DNA of 64,000 nucleotides from Hellea sp. (GTDB lineage Bacteria > Pseudomonadota > Alphaproteobacteria > Caulobacterales > Maricaulaceae): positions 1-64,000 of the forward strand of contig JAHDDX010000006.1 in the NCBI GenBank assembly GCA_020629135.1, written 5' to 3'. The translations under genes were made by a program, and so were the position numbers. A model generated the notes under the pieces. The model ran no database searches. It saw nothing but the letters and a program-made list of their open reading frames with translations, and was not told where the DNA came from. Below, piece after piece: positions 48,964-57,889 of the stretch (the stretch's first letter is position 1; every line of letters begins with the position of its first letter).

Positions 48964-49518
48964 TTAAAACGGCGTGTCAAAAGCGGAAAAGGTCGGTGCA
49001 TGACGATCTTTATCTGACACAATTTTTGTATCAGCTTCATAGTGCCAATCAATGCTCAGACTGGGATCCTTCCAGGAAACAGACATTTCACATTCCGGGT
49101 GGTAATAGGTATCACATTTATACACGATGTGTGTATTGTCTTCCAGAGTCTGAAAACCATGTAAAAAGCCAGGGGGAACCCATAATTGTCGGCCATTCTT
49201 TTCGCTGAGCTCAATACTGAAATATTGGCCATAAGTGTCAGACGTCGCGCGAACGTCAACCGCGACATCTAGAACGCGGCCTCTCGTACAACGCACCAAT
49301 TTTCCCTGAGCGTGTGGCGGGGCTTGTAAATGCAGACCCCGGATCGTATTTTTGTGTAGAGAAACGGACTGGTTATCTTGAACAAAAGGCTTGTCATGCT
49401 GGGTAGCTGTTACAAAATTTGACCTACGAAATGACTCACTAAACGACCCACGTCCATCATTAAAAATGGTGGGAACAAAAACGACCAGTCCTTCGATATT
49501 TGTGTATTCAACTTTCAC
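48964..49518 (-). CDS. rfbC: dTDP-4-dehydrorhamnose 3,5-epimerase
   Basis: From the GTG at 49518 the 184-aa product begins VKVEYTNIEGLVVFVPTIFNDGRGSFSESF and contains QDNQSVSLHKNTIRGLHLQAPPHAQGKLVRCTRG (catalytic His region) and VPPGFLHGFQTLEDNT, all typical of RfbC. I prefer this start because the 21 extra N-terminal residues in the track are not family-like and the length becomes standard. rfbD, needed to finish dTDP-L-rhamnose, is not in the window. Confidence 0.92.
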   Translation of the reverse strand: MKVEYTNIEGLVVFVPTIFNDGRGSFSESFRRSNFVTATQHDKPFVQDNQSVSLHKNTIRGLHLQAPPHAQGKLVRCTRGRVLDVAVDVRATSDTYGQYFSIELSEKNGRQLWVPPGFLHGFQTLEDNTHIVYKCDTYYHPECEMSVSWKDPSLSIDWHYEADTKIVSDKDRHAPTFSAFDTPF

Positions 49519-49721
49519 TTGGTCAGCTCTGCATTGCGACAAATTCAAACGGGTTGTAACGACCGAAACCGCATTTACCAAGTTGGTTTTTGAATCAATC
49601 GCAGACCGGCTTTATATCTGTTGATTTTGAAAATTTTGGGTTGATCTTCATTTCCAGTTGCGCCATATAGCGCGTCTTCGACCAAAAGAGTGGCTTTGTC
49701 GCTCTTTATTACGTCTTTTGA

Positions 49722-49796
49722 GCGGGCGTAGCTCAGTGGTAGAGCATCACCTTGCCAAGGTGAGGGTCGTGGGTTCGAATCTCATCGCCCGCTCCA
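49722..49796 (+). tRNA. tRNA-Gly (anticodon GCC)
   Basis: GCGGGCG...CGCCCGC forms the acceptor stem with TCCA at the 3' end. The D arm is GCTCAGTGGTAGAGC, the anticodon arm TCACC-TTGCCAA-GGTGA gives GCC, and the T-loop is TTCGAAT. Length is 75 nt including CCA. Confidence 0.97.
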
Positions 49797-49852
49797 TTTT
49801 ACTTTTATATTAATTTCCAGGTTACGCATTAAGAGCCAGTTATTAGCCGTGC

Positions 49853-51877
49853 CTAATTGGCGTTTACATCAAGCAATTCTCTGATCTCGAATTCCAGCAA
49901 ATCGGTTAAGGTCAAAATCATGGGCACACTGATATGTGTGCTGTCACGATATACCATTATATTGTCTATAATGACGGGACAGGTTGCGGAAGGGCACAAT
50001 GCCTGATTGAGGTCAATGTAATCAACTCCAAGGTTTCGGGCCGTTTTTTCTTGCCAGGCCATATGTGCAAGAGCGCTTCGTTTGGTTCGGTCGCAGGTTT
50101 TTCCGTCTGCTAAAATACAATCCCAGTAACCGTCATATGCTTTGGGTGTATCGCCCACCAATACGACACGTACATTTAGCTCGGTCAATTTTTTTATCAT
50201 CGACTGCAGCCCGGTCTGGTAAATATTCGTTGCGAGGGACGGGTCAGTAACAATCATATTGTCCGCGGTTATCCATCCCAAATAGTCTGTGTCATTTGTC
50301 AGGACAATGATGGGGCGTTGGTTGATGGGCGTCATTTTTATTTGTTCAAGCACTGAAGTTTTCCAGGCCTCACACGATATATAATTACTTTTATACCCCT
50401 TGTGCCAGATAGGAATGTCTACGGAAGGGCAAGAGGATTTGGTCACAGCTCGGATGTTAAGGGATTGATCCGTCTCCATATTTATATTTGACGCCGCCGA
50501 ATTGAAAACGGGCAACCATTGCGCTGCGTGACTATCCCCAAACAGCCAGATCGTATGATCAGCATTTTTTGGCCCGTATAGGCAATCTTTTATAGGTTCG
50601 TACTCGTTATTGAGGTGGCAGTCATCCGCGTAACTTTCAGGCAAAATTTTGCGCTGGTCATTATAGGACGCAACCATCTCTTCAGATATGGTTTGCCTGA
50701 CCTTTGATAAAGCGGTTGCTTGTGAAATTACCCAAATACTCAGCAACATCGACCCAAAAGCCAATATCAATGTGCGGCCATTAAAGCGGGCGAATTTTTG
50801 AGAGTTCCGAATTGGGTTTTCGATAAATGAAAATGACACGATTGTCAGAACAAGAAGAGCAAGCAGGCAAAATTCGATTTGAAAAGAGCTTCCTGGGACT
50901 AATGTAGGCCCAAAATATAATACGGGCCAGTGCCATAGATAAAAAGCATAAGATCTGTCTCCAATCCATTGTGCAACAGGATTGCTAAGAAGCAAAGAAG
51001 ATGAGCCAGCTGCCAGGCAGATTAGCGCCGTGATTGTCGCTGAAGTGGGAATTAGGGCCAATGGAGCCGGGAAGCCATCAAATTCCCGCATAAAAAGACC
51101 GGATAATAGGATCGCAGTCAGGGACAAATATAGCAGAAACTGGGAAGCAAAACTTTGTTGAAAACGACTTCTAATTTTTGGCGCTATTGCCGCCAAGATA
51201 ACGCCGGCAGACAGTTCCCAAACCCTGAATTCGGTCTGGTAAAACACAACGGTCTGCTGAGTTTGTGATTTAAAAATGCCTGAGACGAGTGAGACAACCG
51301 AAAGCGCACCTAAAGTTATGATGATGGTGCGAAGCCTAAGGCGGAGGAATGAAAAACCTAAGAGTATTATTGGAAAACCAATGTAAAACTGCTCTTCAAT
51401 GCTTAGTGACCAAAAGTGCAGAAATGGGCTCTGAGGCCGATCCAGCATAAAATAATCTTGGGCGCTAAAGGAAAAAGCATAATTTGCGACATAAAAAAGT
51501 GAGGCCAATGCGTCTTTTTTAACGTCTTCGAGAAAATCAACAGGCGTATACATAATCGCGAGAAAATACGTAACCAAAATTACCAACAAGGCCTGAGGCA
51601 ATAATCGCCGAACACGACGAGCCCAAAAGGTGACGAGCGCTTTATATCTGTTCTGGGGCGTGGACGTGTAGACGGAGTCAAACAATATACCGCCGATCAA
51701 GTACCCGGAGATCACAAAAAAAACATCTACCCCTACAAAACCGCCATTTACATTTCCGTATCCGGCATGAAAAAATACCACGAGCAAAACGGCAAGCGCC
51801 CTCAAACCCTGAATGTCCCCGGAAAATGGGACGCGGAAATGACGTTGTTGTGTCGGCGTAGTGGTTATTGGGTTCAA
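49853..51877 (-). CDS. OafA/YrhL-type O-acyltransferase with C-terminal SGNH domain
   Basis: The 674-aa protein has an acyltransferase-3 membrane domain (DIQGLRALAVLLVVFFHAGY, GGFVGVDVFFVISGYLI, HFWSLSIEEQFYI, about ten spans over residues 20-390) and a periplasmic SGNH domain with IWLFGDSHAAQWLPVF and the final DSTHIS. Such fused proteins O-acetylate surface polysaccharides. It lies just after tRNA-Gly in the polysaccharide region, divergent from the GT2 gene. Confidence 0.9.
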   Translation of the reverse strand: MNPITTTPTQQRHFRVPFSGDIQGLRALAVLLVVFFHAGYGNVNGGFVGVDVFFVISGYLIGGILFDSVYTSTPQNRYKALVTFWARRVRRLLPQALLVILVTYFLAIMYTPVDFLEDVKKDALASLFYVANYAFSFSAQDYFMLDRPQSPFLHFWSLSIEEQFYIGFPIILLGFSFLRLRLRTIIITLGALSVVSLVSGIFKSQTQQTVVFYQTEFRVWELSAGVILAAIAPKIRSRFQQSFASQFLLYLSLTAILLSGLFMREFDGFPAPLALIPTSATITALICLAAGSSSLLLSNPVAQWIGDRSYAFYLWHWPVLYFGPTLVPGSSFQIEFCLLALLVLTIVSFSFIENPIRNSQKFARFNGRTLILAFGSMLLSIWVISQATALSKVRQTISEEMVASYNDQRKILPESYADDCHLNNEYEPIKDCLYGPKNADHTIWLFGDSHAAQWLPVFNSAASNINMETDQSLNIRAVTKSSCPSVDIPIWHKGYKSNYISCEAWKTSVLEQIKMTPINQRPIIVLTNDTDYLGWITADNMIVTDPSLATNIYQTGLQSMIKKLTELNVRVVLVGDTPKAYDGYWDCILADGKTCDRTKRSALAHMAWQEKTARNLGVDYIDLNQALCPSATCPVIIDNIMVYRDSTHISVPMILTLTDLLEFEIRELLDVNAN

Positions 51878-52016
51878 AACCTGTTCCTGTTTTCTTTAAA
51901 AAACCGACAAGTATCATACTGGTTGCGGTGTAGAATACGATCCCGTGCGGATAAATATTGTTGACCATATGCCTCATAAACTCTATGGCGCCAATGACAT
52001 TTTTTGAGGGCTAACA

Positions 52017-52964
52017 ATGTATAAAAATAAGACTGTATCGGCGGTAATTCCTTGTTTCAATGAAGAAACTCAAATTGGCACTGTGGTTGAGACAATGCCT
52101 GAAATCGTTGATTTTATTGTTATTGTTGATGATAAGTCCAAAGACGAAACGGTAAAAGTCGTTAAAAAATTGCAGAAATCTGACAAACGCGTCGTACTCA
52201 TAGAACATCAGGTCAATCAGGGTGTGGGCGGAGCGATCGCAAGCGGATATGAATGGTCTCGTGACAATGACATTGATATGGCCGTTGTTATGGCGGGAGA
52301 CGGGCAAATGGACCCAAAAGACTTACCTGCCTTACTTGACCCGGTCGTTGACGACGGTGTCAATTATTCCAAGGCTAACCGACTGATTGTCAATCGATCA
52401 ATTGATAAGGTGCCTTTTGTCCGATTTTTCGGAAACTCTGTTCTTTCTTTATTGACAAAAATTTCTTCGGGCTACTGGCATGTATCCGATTCTCAAACTG
52501 GATATACTGTTGCCGATAAATCCGTGCTTCATGCTATCGACTGGCAAAAAATGTATAAACGTTATGGCCAACCAAATGATCTGTTGATCAAGTTAAATGT
52601 GCACAATTTTAAAGTCCGGGATGTTCCGACAGAGCCGGTCTACAATGTCGGGGAAAAAAGCGGAATTAAAGTCAGAAAGGTTATTTTCACAATCAGCAAT
52701 ATTCTCGTCAAAGGATTTTTCTGGCGAATGAAAGTCAAATATGTAATTCGTGATTTTCATCCTTTGGTTTTGTTCTATTTATTGGGCTTGCTTCTTTTGC
52801 TTGTCGGCGTTCTGTTTTTGCTTCGATGTGTTTGGGTTCTTATTGCGACAGGCTCAGCGCCACTAATCAGCACAATCAGCATGTTTTTCATGTTAGCGAC
52901 AGGGCTGCAATGTATGTTTTTTGGTATGCTGTTTGACATGCAAGACAATCGAGACTTGAAATAA
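52017..52964 (+). CDS. Family 2 glycosyltransferase with C-terminal membrane hairpin
   Basis: The 315-aa protein has a GT2 domain (VSAVIPCFNEETQIGTVVETM, FIVIVDDKSKDET, NQGVGGAIASGYEWS, VVMAGDGQMDPKDLPALLDP) and two C-terminal hydrophobic segments (VLFYLLGLLLLLVGVLFLLRCVW and ISTISMFFMLATGLQCMFFGML). It resembles polyprenyl-phosphate glycosyltransferases of the DPM1/GtrB type. The sugar and acceptor are unknown. It lies 19 nt before the ABC export permease. Confidence 0.88.
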   Translation: MYKNKTVSAVIPCFNEETQIGTVVETMPEIVDFIVIVDDKSKDETVKVVKKLQKSDKRVVLIEHQVNQGVGGAIASGYEWSRDNDIDMAVVMAGDGQMDPKDLPALLDPVVDDGVNYSKANRLIVNRSIDKVPFVRFFGNSVLSLLTKISSGYWHVSDSQTGYTVADKSVLHAIDWQKMYKRYGQPNDLLIKLNVHNFKVRDVPTEPVYNVGEKSGIKVRKVIFTISNILVKGFFWRMKVKYVIRDFHPLVLFYLLGLLLLLVGVLFLLRCVWVLIATGSAPLISTISMFFMLATGLQCMFFGMLFDMQDNRDLK

Positions 52965-52983
52965 TAGGATAACCGTCCAGCTG

Positions 52984-53832
52984 TTGCTGCGGATTGAGGA
53001 TGTGACCGAAAAATTTGCTTCAAATTTATTTGTTCCGACACTTTTCAGTGAGCTCTTGCTGTGTGGGCGTGACTTTTGTCAGTCATTCGCAAGGTCGGAT
53101 CTATGGCTCAAATTGGCGTGGCGGGACGTCAGAGTTTTGTTTGAAAGATCATTTATTGGCCCGCTCTGGATGACCATCCAAGCCGCGCTTTGGACGATTG
53201 CCATTGTTTTTGTTTTTGGCGGCATTATTGCGCCCGTTAAAGAATATGTGGTTTATGTTGCCGCCGGTATTGTTCTTTACAATTTTATTACCGTCATTGC
53301 GACGGATAGCAGTGAAATTTTCATAAAACACCGCATTATTATTCATTCACACCCAAACCCTTATTTTGCCTATATTTTGAGGCATATCGGATTTTCTGGT
53401 ATTCAATTGTTATTTCAATCCATCGTTGTGGCTGTCGCTATGGTTTGGGCGCAACACACACTTTCCCTCACCGCCCTTTGGGCAATTCCGGGTATTGTCC
53501 TTTGTGTAATCATGGGTGTATTTACATCATTATTGTTTGCATTAATCGGGTTGAGGTGGGGAGATTTTAGATTTGCCATGCTAGCGATTATGCGCCTTGG
53601 ACTTTTTGTTACTCCAATCCTCTGGTATCCGGATAACGGGGGTGCCTTAAAGAAAGTTGCGGCTCAAATTAATCCCATAAGCCACTTTGTTGATGTAGTT
53701 CGACAGCCTTTGCTGGGTTCCGTTCCGTCTACCTTAAACTATGTGGTTGTTTTTACGGCTATTGCGATTGCATGCTTCGGATCTATATGGATGTTTGCAA
53801 AGTTTAGACGTACAATACCGATGTGGGTGTAA
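52984..53832 (+). CDS. wzm: Polysaccharide export ABC transporter permease (Wzm/KpsM-type)
   Basis: The 282-aa ABC-2 permease has a cytoplasmic N-terminus, then LKLAWRDVRVLFERSFIGPLWMTIQAALWTIAIVFVFGGI and six hydrophobic segments, with the family-like LWYPDNGGALKKVAAQINPISHFVDVVRQPLLGS near the C-terminus. It moves polyprenyl-linked glycan across the inner membrane with the adjacent ATPase. The start is uncertain: TTG at 52984 in the track, or GTG at 53002. Confidence 0.9.
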   Translation: MLRIEDVTEKFASNLFVPTLFSELLLCGRDFCQSFARSDLWLKLAWRDVRVLFERSFIGPLWMTIQAALWTIAIVFVFGGIIAPVKEYVVYVAAGIVLYNFITVIATDSSEIFIKHRIIIHSHPNPYFAYILRHIGFSGIQLLFQSIVVAVAMVWAQHTLSLTALWAIPGIVLCVIMGVFTSLLFALIGLRWGDFRFAMLAIMRLGLFVTPILWYPDNGGALKKVAAQINPISHFVDVVRQPLLGSVPSTLNYVVVFTAIAIACFGSIWMFAKFRRTIPMWV

Positions 53833-54599
53833 TGGCGCACATCTTTGCTGAAAATCTGTCTATTTTGTTTCCGCTTAGCCGAACGAGGTTAAAGCGGAAG
53901 TTTATTTCACGTGGCGGCACAGTCGGTGGGGACATCGTCTATATTAATAAGACGCCCCATATCGCGGCGCTAAAGAATGTAAATCTCACCTGTAATCCAG
54001 GTGACAATGTTGCGCTTATCGGCCCGAACGGGTCCGGGAAAACGACATTACTGAGAACATTGGCGAGGATTTACGAGCCGACGGGAGGCCAGGTTGCATG
54101 CGAAGGTACAATAGCGACATTGTTTTCCAGCTCTGTATCATTAAGCGATTTGGAAACGGGGCGAGAAAATATTTATTATGCATCAGTGCTAAGAGGTATT
54201 TCCAATCAATATTTATCAGCTCAACTTAACAATATTATTGAAATATGTGAGCTTGGGGACTCTATTGATTTACCTGTTTCTATGTACTCGGAAGGCATGA
54301 AATCGCGGTTAGGGTTCGCCATGGCCCTTATTGCCAACCCCGATATAATGCTGATTGATGAGGTGATCACGACAAGTGATATACATTATTTGCAACGCGT
54401 TGCCGCGCAGTCGAACTTTTTCAAAAACCCGAATGGAATTACTGTTATTGCGTCGCACGCAACGGATATTTTGGACTTGTATTGCAATAAAGCGCTATGG
54501 CTTGATTCTGGTGAGGTTAAGGCATTTGGCCTTTATGAGGATGTTGTGGCAGAATATAAAACAGCGCAAACAGCTCAGGTCGGCGATGATATAAATTAA
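53832..54599 (+). CDS. wzt: Polysaccharide export ABC transporter ATPase (Wzt/KpsT-type)
   Basis: The 255-aa ATPase has Walker A IGPNGSGKTTLL, the degenerate signature YSEGMKSRLGFAMALI, Walker B IMLIDEVI and ASHATDILDLY with the switch His. It starts at ATG 53832, overlapping the permease stop by one base (TAATG). It lacks the roughly 150-residue C-terminal carbohydrate-binding domain of O-antigen Wzt proteins, so it is nearer to KpsT or short Wzt. The 3' end overlaps the convergent sulfotransferase by 4 nt. Confidence 0.9.
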   Translation: MAHIFAENLSILFPLSRTRLKRKFISRGGTVGGDIVYINKTPHIAALKNVNLTCNPGDNVALIGPNGSGKTTLLRTLARIYEPTGGQVACEGTIATLFSSSVSLSDLETGRENIYYASVLRGISNQYLSAQLNNIIEICELGDSIDLPVSMYSEGMKSRLGFAMALIANPDIMLIDEVITTSDIHYLQRVAAQSNFFKNPNGITVIASHATDILDLYCNKALWLDSGEVKAFGLYEDVVAEYKTAQTAQVGDDIN

Positions 54600-55453
54600 C
54601 TGTAACCGAAATAATCCATCATGTCTTTGGACTGACGCCAAAATTCGTCCAACGCAGTTTGATCCCAATCACCATGGCTGGGCAGTATATAGCTTTTGTT
54701 ACTTTTGCGTCCGTTAATTCTATCTTTCAAAAGGGCTTCAACTTTATCGGTTTTTGGCCAGTCAATTCCTAAAAAATCCCGAATTTCATCATAACATTGT
54801 TCCGTTTCAGAAAAGAAAGTCTCTGACTTAACGAATAACACCTGATCATTTGACCAGCTATTTGCTACGCCTTTTAATACGGTTCGATAGGTTTCTGCCC
54901 ATAGCCAGGCATTTTTCTCAATAGGCGAATAGTTTTTCCATTCTTCAAAACTCGCGCTGCCTTTTAGCGGGCGTAGACGCCCCATAGCGATATAGCGCTC
55001 TAAATCTGTTAACTCGGTCGTCGCATCAAGCCAGCCCACGGGTGTCGGGTCAGGGCGGTCAGATGTATAAACGGATCTGACAAAATTTCGGCCGTCGCGA
55101 ACAAGAACAATAAGGCGGGCTTCGGGAAAAACCTTGGGAATCACCGACACAAAAGGTGAATTATTATAGGCGATATCGCCAAACCCTTTTAACTTTTCCT
55201 TCTCGCAAATATCATAAACATTTTTGCGTTTGCTTTGAAAAATGCCCTGAGCGAGTTCCGGTTTTGCATATGCCTGATAATTTTCAAGTGTTAAAAATGG
55301 AATCCACTGCTCCAGGGATTCTTCCCGCTCGCGTATTTTTCCCTCATGCAAGGTAAGCAGGCCTTCTTCTGCATTCAATAAATTAGACAGATACATCGAT
55401 CCGCAGCGACCTGCGCCTGCGCCAAAAAAAATAAGGGGCTGTTTTTCAGTCAA
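54596..55453 (-). CDS. PAPS-dependent sulfotransferase
   Basis: The 285-aa protein has the 5'-phosphosulfate loop FGAGAGRCGSMYLSNLL at the N-terminus and the 3'-phosphate motif RLIVLVRDGRNFVRSVY, the two PAPS-binding signatures, with FLGIDWP late. It would sulfate a glycan or lipid in the cytoplasm. It is the last gene of the minus-strand operon and its start overlaps the carrier protein's stop by 4 nt, linking sulfation to the carrier/ligase/MBOAT genes. Confidence 0.85.
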   Translation of the reverse strand: MTEKQPLIFFGAGAGRCGSMYLSNLLNAEEGLLTLHEGKIREREESLEQWIPFLTLENYQAYAKPELAQGIFQSKRKNVYDICEKEKLKGFGDIAYNNSPFVSVIPKVFPEARLIVLVRDGRNFVRSVYTSDRPDPTPVGWLDATTELTDLERYIAMGRLRPLKGSASFEEWKNYSPIEKNAWLWAETYRTVLKGVANSWSNDQVLFVKSETFFSETEQCYDEIRDFLGIDWPKTDKVEALLKDRINGRKSNKSYILPSHGDWDQTALDEFWRQSKDMMDYFGYS

Positions 55454-55686
55454 GATGATTTCCTGGAAATGACGCCTAATATGCCTTCGACGGAAGTCAT
55501 TTCAAAGGCATCATCTGGCTCAATACTGACTCCGAACTCACTTTCAACCGCGAGCATAACGTTAATAAAAGAAAGTGAATCCCAGGCCGCTACTGAATCC
55601 ATTGTCGCGTCGCTGGTAATTTCATCGCGAATTTCTTCGCCAAAAACAGAAACAAACGCGTTTTGAATTTTATCAATCATTTTCAA
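55450..55686 (-). CDS. Acyl/aminoacyl carrier protein (DltC-like)
   Basis: The 78-aa protein is a carrier-protein fold with phosphopantetheine attachment at Ser37 in MDSVAAWDSLSFINVMLAVESEFGV. Size and the WDSLS motif match both acyl carrier proteins and DltC. Because a SerRS-like ligase lies two genes upstream in the same operon and such ligases load dedicated carrier proteins, I infer that it carries an amino acid thioester. The nature of that amino acid is unknown. Confidence 0.85.
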   Translation of the reverse strand: MKMIDKIQNAFVSVFGEEIRDEITSDATMDSVAAWDSLSFINVMLAVESEFGVSIEPDDAFEMTSVEGILGVISRKSS

Positions 55687-55713
55687 AGATCTCCTGTCAC
55701 GGCAACATGGCCC

Positions 55714-56667
55714 TTATCGAGCAGATTTCAAGGATTGTGCCAGCCAATGTGTGTATTTTTCTCGACCAATTGCCGTCATATGGGTTGTATCAGCGTATCC
55801 ATCTATATTTTCGATTTCTCGTGTCAAGTCTTCGCCAGGAATAAATAGTTGCGCGCCGACTTTGGTCTGAAAAACCGAACTAAATTCGGGATCCAGCGTT
55901 TTATAATAGGCCTGATTTATATGATAAAAATAGAGTTTGACATTATTTTCGGAAGCGAAATCAACCATTTCTTTAAAGAACCCAAAATCATGCCGAGCGG
56001 CTTCAGAGTCCAGGTCCCAAGACCACTTTTGATCGACATAATATTGATGGTAACGCGCTTCTTGCTGGTCAAGATAGCCCCGCCGAATACGTTCCTCTCG
56101 GGTACGGCAATATCCGGTTGTTGCCGGAGATGGAGCGTCGGAGATTGCAAGATCGCCCATTTTACCTGACAAAATGAGACTGAATTGTTCTGTTATGCGC
56201 TCAATGATTTTTTTGGAACTTACGCTCAAAATATCAAAATCAAATTCGCCGGCAGATCGAAATCGGTAGCTCTTTATCCAGTCGGATATTTTTCCAACCA
56301 CGAAGAAATGCGCGTGATATGTTCCGCCTTCCGGGAGGTTGGCTTCCACAAGTATTGTGTCGACCTCTCGGCGCGAAATTACGTCCCGTAACAAGGCATA
56401 ATTTATACCTTGCCCGCGCCAATTTTTGGCCAAATTGTAAACCGTAGTGCCGCCCAACTCGTTTGACAAAATTTCGGCATCTACACCCTGTAACGAACGT
56501 GACGAACCTATGACGACAAGATCCACAGGTCCTTTTTGCCCATAAATCATGTCAAACTGACAGGGATATTTGCTATATCGATAGGCGGGACGATCCGTCG
56601 CTTTAATCAAAAAAGCCACAAGGGAGACAAATAGTATTATACCCGCAATTCTTAAAGGATTGGACAT
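55714..56667 (-). CDS. Membrane-anchored SGNH-type protein, DltD-like
   Basis: From the ATG at 56667 the 317-aa protein has one N-terminal membrane segment (IAGIILFVSLVAFLI) and an extracytoplasmic domain with a nucleophile motif VDLVVIGSSRSLQGVD (GSS at 54-56) and a C-terminal D-x-x-H pair (Asp293/His296 in ADTTHMTAIG), the arrangement of DltD and SGNH acyltransferases/esterases. In Dlt systems this subunit transfers D-Ala to the polymer. Sequence similarity beyond the motifs is weak, so the DltD analogy rests on motif, topology and neighbours. Confidence 0.72.
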   Translation of the reverse strand: MSNPLRIAGIILFVSLVAFLIKATDRPAYRYSKYPCQFDMIYGQKGPVDLVVIGSSRSLQGVDAEILSNELGGTTVYNLAKNWRGQGINYALLRDVISRREVDTILVEANLPEGGTYHAHFFVVGKISDWIKSYRFRSAGEFDFDILSVSSKKIIERITEQFSLILSGKMGDLAISDAPSPATTGYCRTREERIRRGYLDQQEARYHQYYVDQKWSWDLDSEAARHDFGFFKEMVDFASENNVKLYFYHINQAYYKTLDPEFSSVFQTKVGAQLFIPGEDLTREIENIDGYADTTHMTAIGREKYTHWLAQSLKSAR

Positions 56668-56675
56668 ATTCGAAC

Positions 56676-57872
56676 TTAAATTGCTTGTGTGAATTTCGAC
56701 GCTTCTAATGGTATCTGGTCGGGCCAATTGCTTGGTGAAATACCTTTTTGAGCAATAAGGGCGTAGGCCAATCTTTCATAACCGACGCCGAAGCAGCCGG
56801 AATGACCATCCGAAACTTCAGCTTGCTCAATGTTATAGGCCTGCACCAAAGTTTGTTGATGATTATTGAAGCTGGCAACCGATATCCATTTATCTTCTTG
56901 CGGTATAAAGGCTTGAAGCTCGTATTTCAGACGGAATAATCGCTGGAAGTCTTTTTTATTTGACGCGGAAGTCGCAAAAAACGGATCAGAAGCCGCTGCT
57001 ATTCGATGTGTCATGTCAAATTCCCTAAGAAGGGATTTGCATTTTTCTAATATTTCTAACTGCCACTTTCGAACAAAGTCTTTATCTCCAAAGTAAATAA
57101 TCTCACGCATTGTGTATGTTTTTAATCTCGTTAGGCCTTGCGTGTTTTTCCCCTCATGCCGATGACATTTTCCAATAGCGGTAATCAGGCTTTGATTAGG
57201 CTTTAAAGTGCTGGCTTTAGCGCGTTCAAAACAATGATAGCAAACTGTTGGACACAAGACCTGATTGTGATTTGAGATCAGCGAATCTACATCTTTGACG
57301 CCCGAATAATCCTCAGGTGAAGATGCAATCGCCGTCAGGCTTTCAAAATCCTGGTGAATTGTGCCAGCTAAAATGGCATGTTGCGGAAACGACTTTAAAT
57401 AGCCGTTATTGAGAAGGCTGAGGGTAGGTACGGTTGTTGGATAACCCTGCTCAGTACATCCAATTTCAAGGGCATAATCCAAAAATAATTGATCAAGCCC
57501 TTTGAGCAGGGAAAATAGGTCGCCCTCAAATGAAGGAATGCCATCAGAGTTAAAGTGAAGTTGTCCGCTTTTAAGCAGCTCGGCCAGCGGATCGTCAGGT
57601 CCCGTTACTGTACCTGTATATTCTTCAAGGACTTCATCTTTGGTTTTTGCGCTCGCATCCGAGCATTTTTGCATCAATTGACTGGCAGAGTCGTTAATGG
57701 CGTCAGCTTCTCCTTCGCTGAGCGGGGTTGAAAAAAGCAAACGTAATCCCTTATTTTCAAATTCAAAATTGGAGATTTTTTCAGACACATAATATATTTG
57801 CTCTGCCACATCTTTCTTTGCGGCATCAAAATTTGTCCAGTTTTCGGGAAAGTCTACTATTATATCAGTCAT
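56676..57872 (-). CDS. Amino acid:carrier protein ligase (class II seryl-tRNA synthetase-like)
   Basis: The 398-aa protein has class II synthetase motifs: motif 2 CHRHEG...GLTRLKTYTMREIIYFG (RHE at 238-240) and motif 3 GCFGVGYERLAYAL (360-373). The likely zinc ligands Cys207/211/214, Glu257 and Cys360 match the Cys-Glu-Cys site of atypical SerRS and of the amino acid:[carrier protein] ligases of Bradyrhizobium and Agrobacterium, which load Gly or Ala onto carrier proteins. The long coiled-coil tRNA-binding arm of SerRS is absent; about 110 unassigned residues precede the core. A carrier protein gene lies nearby in the same operon. AGAGGTG precedes the ATG. Confidence 0.85.
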   Translation of the reverse strand: MTDIIVDFPENWTNFDAAKKDVAEQIYYVSEKISNFEFENKGLRLLFSTPLSEGEADAINDSASQLMQKCSDASAKTKDEVLEEYTGTVTGPDDPLAELLKSGQLHFNSDGIPSFEGDLFSLLKGLDQLFLDYALEIGCTEQGYPTTVPTLSLLNNGYLKSFPQHAILAGTIHQDFESLTAIASSPEDYSGVKDVDSLISNHNQVLCPTVCYHCFERAKASTLKPNQSLITAIGKCHRHEGKNTQGLTRLKTYTMREIIYFGDKDFVRKWQLEILEKCKSLLREFDMTHRIAAASDPFFATSASNKKDFQRLFRLKYELQAFIPQEDKWISVASFNNHQQTLVQAYNIEQAEVSDGHSGCFGVGYERLAYALIAQKGISPSNWPDQIPLEASKFTQAI

Positions 57873-57889
57873 CTTAGGTGCACCTCTTA

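Noticed and set aside
51678-51977. 99-aa minus-strand ORF with a hydrophobic N-terminus overlapping the OafA start
   Set aside because: It covers the OafA-type gene start in another frame; after about 35 residues it becomes Arg/Cys-rich nonsense. At most a decayed remnant, without enough support to list.
49722-52016. Genomic-island boundary at tRNA-Gly
   Set aside because: A tRNA next to surface-polysaccharide genes is a typical island site, but I found no integrase and no obvious repeat of the tRNA 3' end in the window, and polysaccharide genes (ugd, rfbABC) lie on both sides.
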